Assembly: GCA_947623875.1 (NCBI GenBank)
Contig: CANQII010000002.1
Location: 1-51,295 of the forward strand
Reading direction: 5' to 3'
Length of the DNA: 51,295 bases
Origin: an uncultured Oscillospiraceae bacterium
GTDB lineage: Bacteria; Bacillota; Clostridia; Oscillospirales; Oscillospiraceae
Part shown: positions 48,638-51,295 of the stretch, piece after piece
Layout of the letters: the number at the start of each line of letters is the position of its first letter
Position numbering within the stretch: the first letter of the stretch is position 1
Notes under the pieces: model-generated
The model's input: only the letters and a program-made list of their open reading frames with translations
Told to the model about the DNA's origin: nothing
The model's database searches: none
Position numbers and translations under genes: made by a program

Positions 48638-49606
48638 ATGCGGCCGAATACACTGTACATAGCTGTTCCCTGCTACAACGAGGAAGAGGTGCTGCCGGAG
48701 ACCTCCCGCAGGCTGGGAGAGAAGATGCGGCAGCTCATCGCCTCCGGGCAGATCAGCGGCAAGAGCCGGGTGCTGTTCGTCAACGACGGCTCCAAGGACA
48801 AGACCTGGGAGGTGATCTCCGCCCTCCACGAGAAGGACCCTCTCTTCAGCGGTCTGAACCTCAGCCGAAACCGGGGCCACCAGAACGCCCTTCTGGCAGG
48901 CCTGCTCACCGCCAAGGACCGGGCGGACATGGTGATCTCCATGGATGCAGACCTGCAGGACGATGTGAATGCGGTGGATGCCATGGTGGAGAAGTACCAC
49001 AACGGGATGGACATCGTATACGGCGTCCGCTCCTCCCGGGCCAAAGACACCTTTTTCAAACGCTTCACCGCCGAGGCCTTCTACCGCCTGATGAACCACA
49101 TGGGTGCGGAGACCGTCTTCAACCACGCAGACTACCGTCTCATGTCCCGCCGGGCGCTGGAGGGGCTCAGCGCGTTCAAGGAGGTAAATCTGTTCCTCCG
49201 GGGCATCGTCCCCATGATCGGGTACCCCACAGACACCGTGGAGTATGAGCGGGGCGTGCGCTTTGCCGGGGAGAGCAAGTATCCCCTGAAAAAGATGCTG
49301 AGCTTCGCCATGGAGGGTATCACCTCCCTCTCCACCAAACCCATCCGCATGATCACAGGCCTCGGCGTGCTGATCTTCATCGTCTCCATCGCCATGCTGA
49401 TCTACTCCGTGGTGCGGTGGGCCATGGGCGCCACCATCCTGGGCTGGGCCAGCGTGATGTGCTCGGTGTGGGCCATCGGCGGTCTGATTCTCCTCTCCCT
49501 TGGGGTAATCGGGGAGTATATCGGCAAGATCTATCTGGAGACAAAAGGCAGACCCCGCTTCCTGATCCGGGACATTCTGGAGGACAGCGATGAAGAAATT
49601 CTTTGA
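48638..49606 (+). CDS. Family 2 glycosyltransferase (GtrB/DPM-like)
   Basis: YIAVPCYNEEEVLPET, VFVNDGSKDKTW-like LFVNDGSKDKT, DADLQDD; two C-terminal TM helices. Confidence 0.93.
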   Translation: MRPNTLYIAVPCYNEEEVLPETSRRLGEKMRQLIASGQISGKSRVLFVNDGSKDKTWEVISALHEKDPLFSGLNLSRNRGHQNALLAGLLTAKDRADMVISMDADLQDDVNAVDAMVEKYHNGMDIVYGVRSSRAKDTFFKRFTAEAFYRLMNHMGAETVFNHADYRLMSRRALEGLSAFKEVNLFLRGIVPMIGYPTDTVEYERGVRFAGESKYPLKKMLSFAMEGITSLSTKPIRMITGLGVLIFIVSIAMLIYSVVRWAMGATILGWASVMCSVWAIGGLILLSLGVIGEYIGKIYLETKGRPRFLIRDILEDSDEEIL

Positions 49607-50003
49607 TGTCTCCATGATCAAGTTCCTCCTGGTGGGGGTTGTGAACACGGCGGTGGGCTCCGGCGCCATGTTCCTCCTCTATAATCTGGCCCACTGGAAC
49701 TACTGGATCTGCGTGTGTGCCAACTATCTTCTGGGCGGCATCGTGAGCTATTTTCTGAACAAGTACTTCACCTTCCAGAACAAGGAGCAGTCCTGGGCGC
49801 AGGTGGGCCGGTTCGCCCTCACCGTGATCGTATGCGCCGGCATCGGATACGGGGTGGCCAAGCCTCTGGTCCGCATGGCCCTCTCTAGCTTCTCCCCCAC
49901 GGTCCAGGACAATGGGGCGATGCTGGTAGGCATGGTGCTCTATACCGGCCTCAACTACCTGGGCCAGCGGTTCTTCGCCTTCCGGGAGAAGGACCCCAAA
50001 TAA
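49590..50003 (+). CDS. GtrA family protein
   Basis: 137 aa multi-TM; FLLVGVVNTAVGSGAMFLLYN, GGIVSYFLNKYFTF. Confidence 0.92.
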   Translation: MKKFFDVSMIKFLLVGVVNTAVGSGAMFLLYNLAHWNYWICVCANYLLGGIVSYFLNKYFTFQNKEQSWAQVGRFALTVIVCAGIGYGVAKPLVRMALSSFSPTVQDNGAMLVGMVLYTGLNYLGQRFFAFREKDPK

Positions 50004-50072
50004 GCAAAGCCCCTCATCCACTCATTAGCACCGGGCGCGTGCCCGAGAAATTGCATATCGGAGGTATAAACC

Positions 50073-50657
50073 ATGGCAATTGATTTTGAAGGCCTGAAAG
50101 ACAGCGTCGTAGCCGGCATCCACCAGGGTGTGGAAAAGGCAAAGGAACTGGCCAACACTGGCGCCGTCAAAGCGAAGGAACTCAGCGAGACTGGCGCGGC
50201 CAAGGCCAAGGAGTTCTCTGAGGTGAACAAGCTGAAGGTGTCCAACTCCGTGGAGCAGGACGCCATCCGCAAGGCGTACACCGAACTGGGCAAGCTCTAC
50301 TTCGCCGAGAACGGCAGCGACCCCGCAGAGCCCTATGCGGATCTCTGCCGCCAGATCACAGACTCTCTGGCCAAGATCGCGTACAACAACGAGCGCATCG
50401 CGGACATCAAGGCCGCCGGCGCCGCTGCCAGCGACACCGCCCCGGAGGAGGCCCCTGTGGAGGAGGCTGCGGCCGAGCCCGCCGCCGAGCCTGAGACCGA
50501 GGAGATCCCCGTAGAGGTGACCACCTCGGAGGACGCCCCGGCTGAGGAAGCCCCCGTGGAGGAGGCACCGGCTGAGGAAGCGCCCGCAGCTGAGGCACCG
50601 GAGGCCCCTGCCGAGGAGTCGGAAGCCCCCGCTGAGGAGCCCAAACCGGAGGAGTAA
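50073..50657 (+). CDS. Hypothetical protein with Ala/Glu/Pro-rich repetitive tail
   Basis: 194 aa; EEAPVEEAPAEEAPAAEAPEAPAEESEAPAEEP. Confidence 0.75.
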   Translation: MAIDFEGLKDSVVAGIHQGVEKAKELANTGAVKAKELSETGAAKAKEFSEVNKLKVSNSVEQDAIRKAYTELGKLYFAENGSDPAEPYADLCRQITDSLAKIAYNNERIADIKAAGAAASDTAPEEAPVEEAAAEPAAEPETEEIPVEVTTSEDAPAEEAPVEEAPAEEAPAAEAPEAPAEESEAPAEEPKPEE

Positions 50658-50678
50658 TCCGCTATACCAGCGCGATAT

Positions 50679-50710
50679 GGGGCGCGATGCGGCAAGCATC
50701 GCGCCCCTTT
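50679..50710 (+). terminator. Terminator
   Basis: ggggcgcgatgc / gcatcgcgcccc then ttt. Confidence 0.75.
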
Positions 50711-51018
50711 GTTGATATGCAAACACCGCCGGCTGTGCCGGTGCTCTCAAAAAGCGCTCGCGAGAGATAGTCTGAGATAACACCTGCCGTTAACAGGTAC
50801 GGAGAAGCCAATCACGGGTCTGCCTTGGCTCTCTCTTTCTCCAGCCCGCTCACCATCTCCACCTCCGGGAGATGCTTTAGGAAATGCTCGGCATTCCGGT
50901 ATGCGATCCCATCTTCGGTACCAACCAGCCCATCTTGCCAGAGGGCACCGATGAAGCGGCAGCAAAGCGCCTGGAAAAGGTACATAAGCCAGAGCCGTGT
51001 CCTATCACAGGAGACTGT

Positions 51019-51059
51019 GAAAAGGCCCCAGGTTCCATGATGCGCGGAACCTGGGGCCT
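51019..51059 (-). terminator. Terminator of recR
   Basis: aggccccaggttcc / ggaacctggggcct with TTTT on minus strand. Confidence 0.75.
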
Positions 51060-51122
51060 CTATAGCTGCACAATATACGCGACATGGGCCGTATGATTGG
51101 GCCAGTACTCCCTTTCGATGCT

Positions 51123-51295
51123 TCAGATCTCTCTGCGGCCCTCCATGGCCCGCATCAGGGTGGCATCGTCCGCATACTCCAGATGGCTGCCCACCGGGAT
51201 GCCGTAGGCCAGGCGGGTGGTCTTCACCCCGAAGGGCTTTAAGAGCCGGGAGAGGTACAGGGCGGTGGTCTCCCCTTCCGTGTCCGGATTGGTGG
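51123..51295 (-). CDS. recR: Recombination protein RecR, C-terminal part (runs off window)
   Basis: [56 protein letters not shown]. Confidence 0.93.
   Translation of the reverse strand, partial: TNPDTEGETTALYLSRLLKPFGVKTTRLAYGIPVGSHLEYADDATLMRAMEGRREI

Noticed and set aside
48041-49669. 542-aa ORF antisense to the GT2 gene
   Set aside because: Shadow ORF; GT2 motifs are unambiguous on the plus strand
1-51295. CRISPR array
   Set aside because: No regularly spaced identical repeats or Cas proteins noticed; repeats present are coding or segmental duplications

Overview
GC-rich chromosomal segment, probably from an Oscillospiraceae-like Firmicute (inferred from the spoIIA-sigF operon, the T-box before valS and overall gene content; not tested by search). 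Core blocks: recA-recX-rimO-pgsA, DUF1385-prmC-GNAT, an OmpR-type two-component system, psuK-psuG, a heterodimeric ABC exporter, GH35 and GH29 glycosidases, cutC, T-box-valS, spoIIAA-spoIIAB-sigF, a GT2/GtrA pair, tRNA-Arg(CCG) and a partial recR. Accessory islands are interleaved, several visibly AT-richer: (i) a DDE transposase followed by a tightly overlapped three-gene unknown operon with a tiny P-loop protein (2478-4175); (ii) a mosaic 25.4-31.2 kb region with a near-identical duplication of an AAC(6')-like acetyltransferase and histidine-phosphatase segment, split metabolic pseudogenes, and a Panacea/DUF4065-type toxin-antitoxin-like pair; (iii) two diverged IS1634-like transposase homologues packed inside an apparent operon with no room for terminal inverted repeats; (iv) a SIR2-like/P-loop protein whose conserved N-terminus lies upstream of any canonical start. 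All family calls are by eye from motifs; no searches were run.
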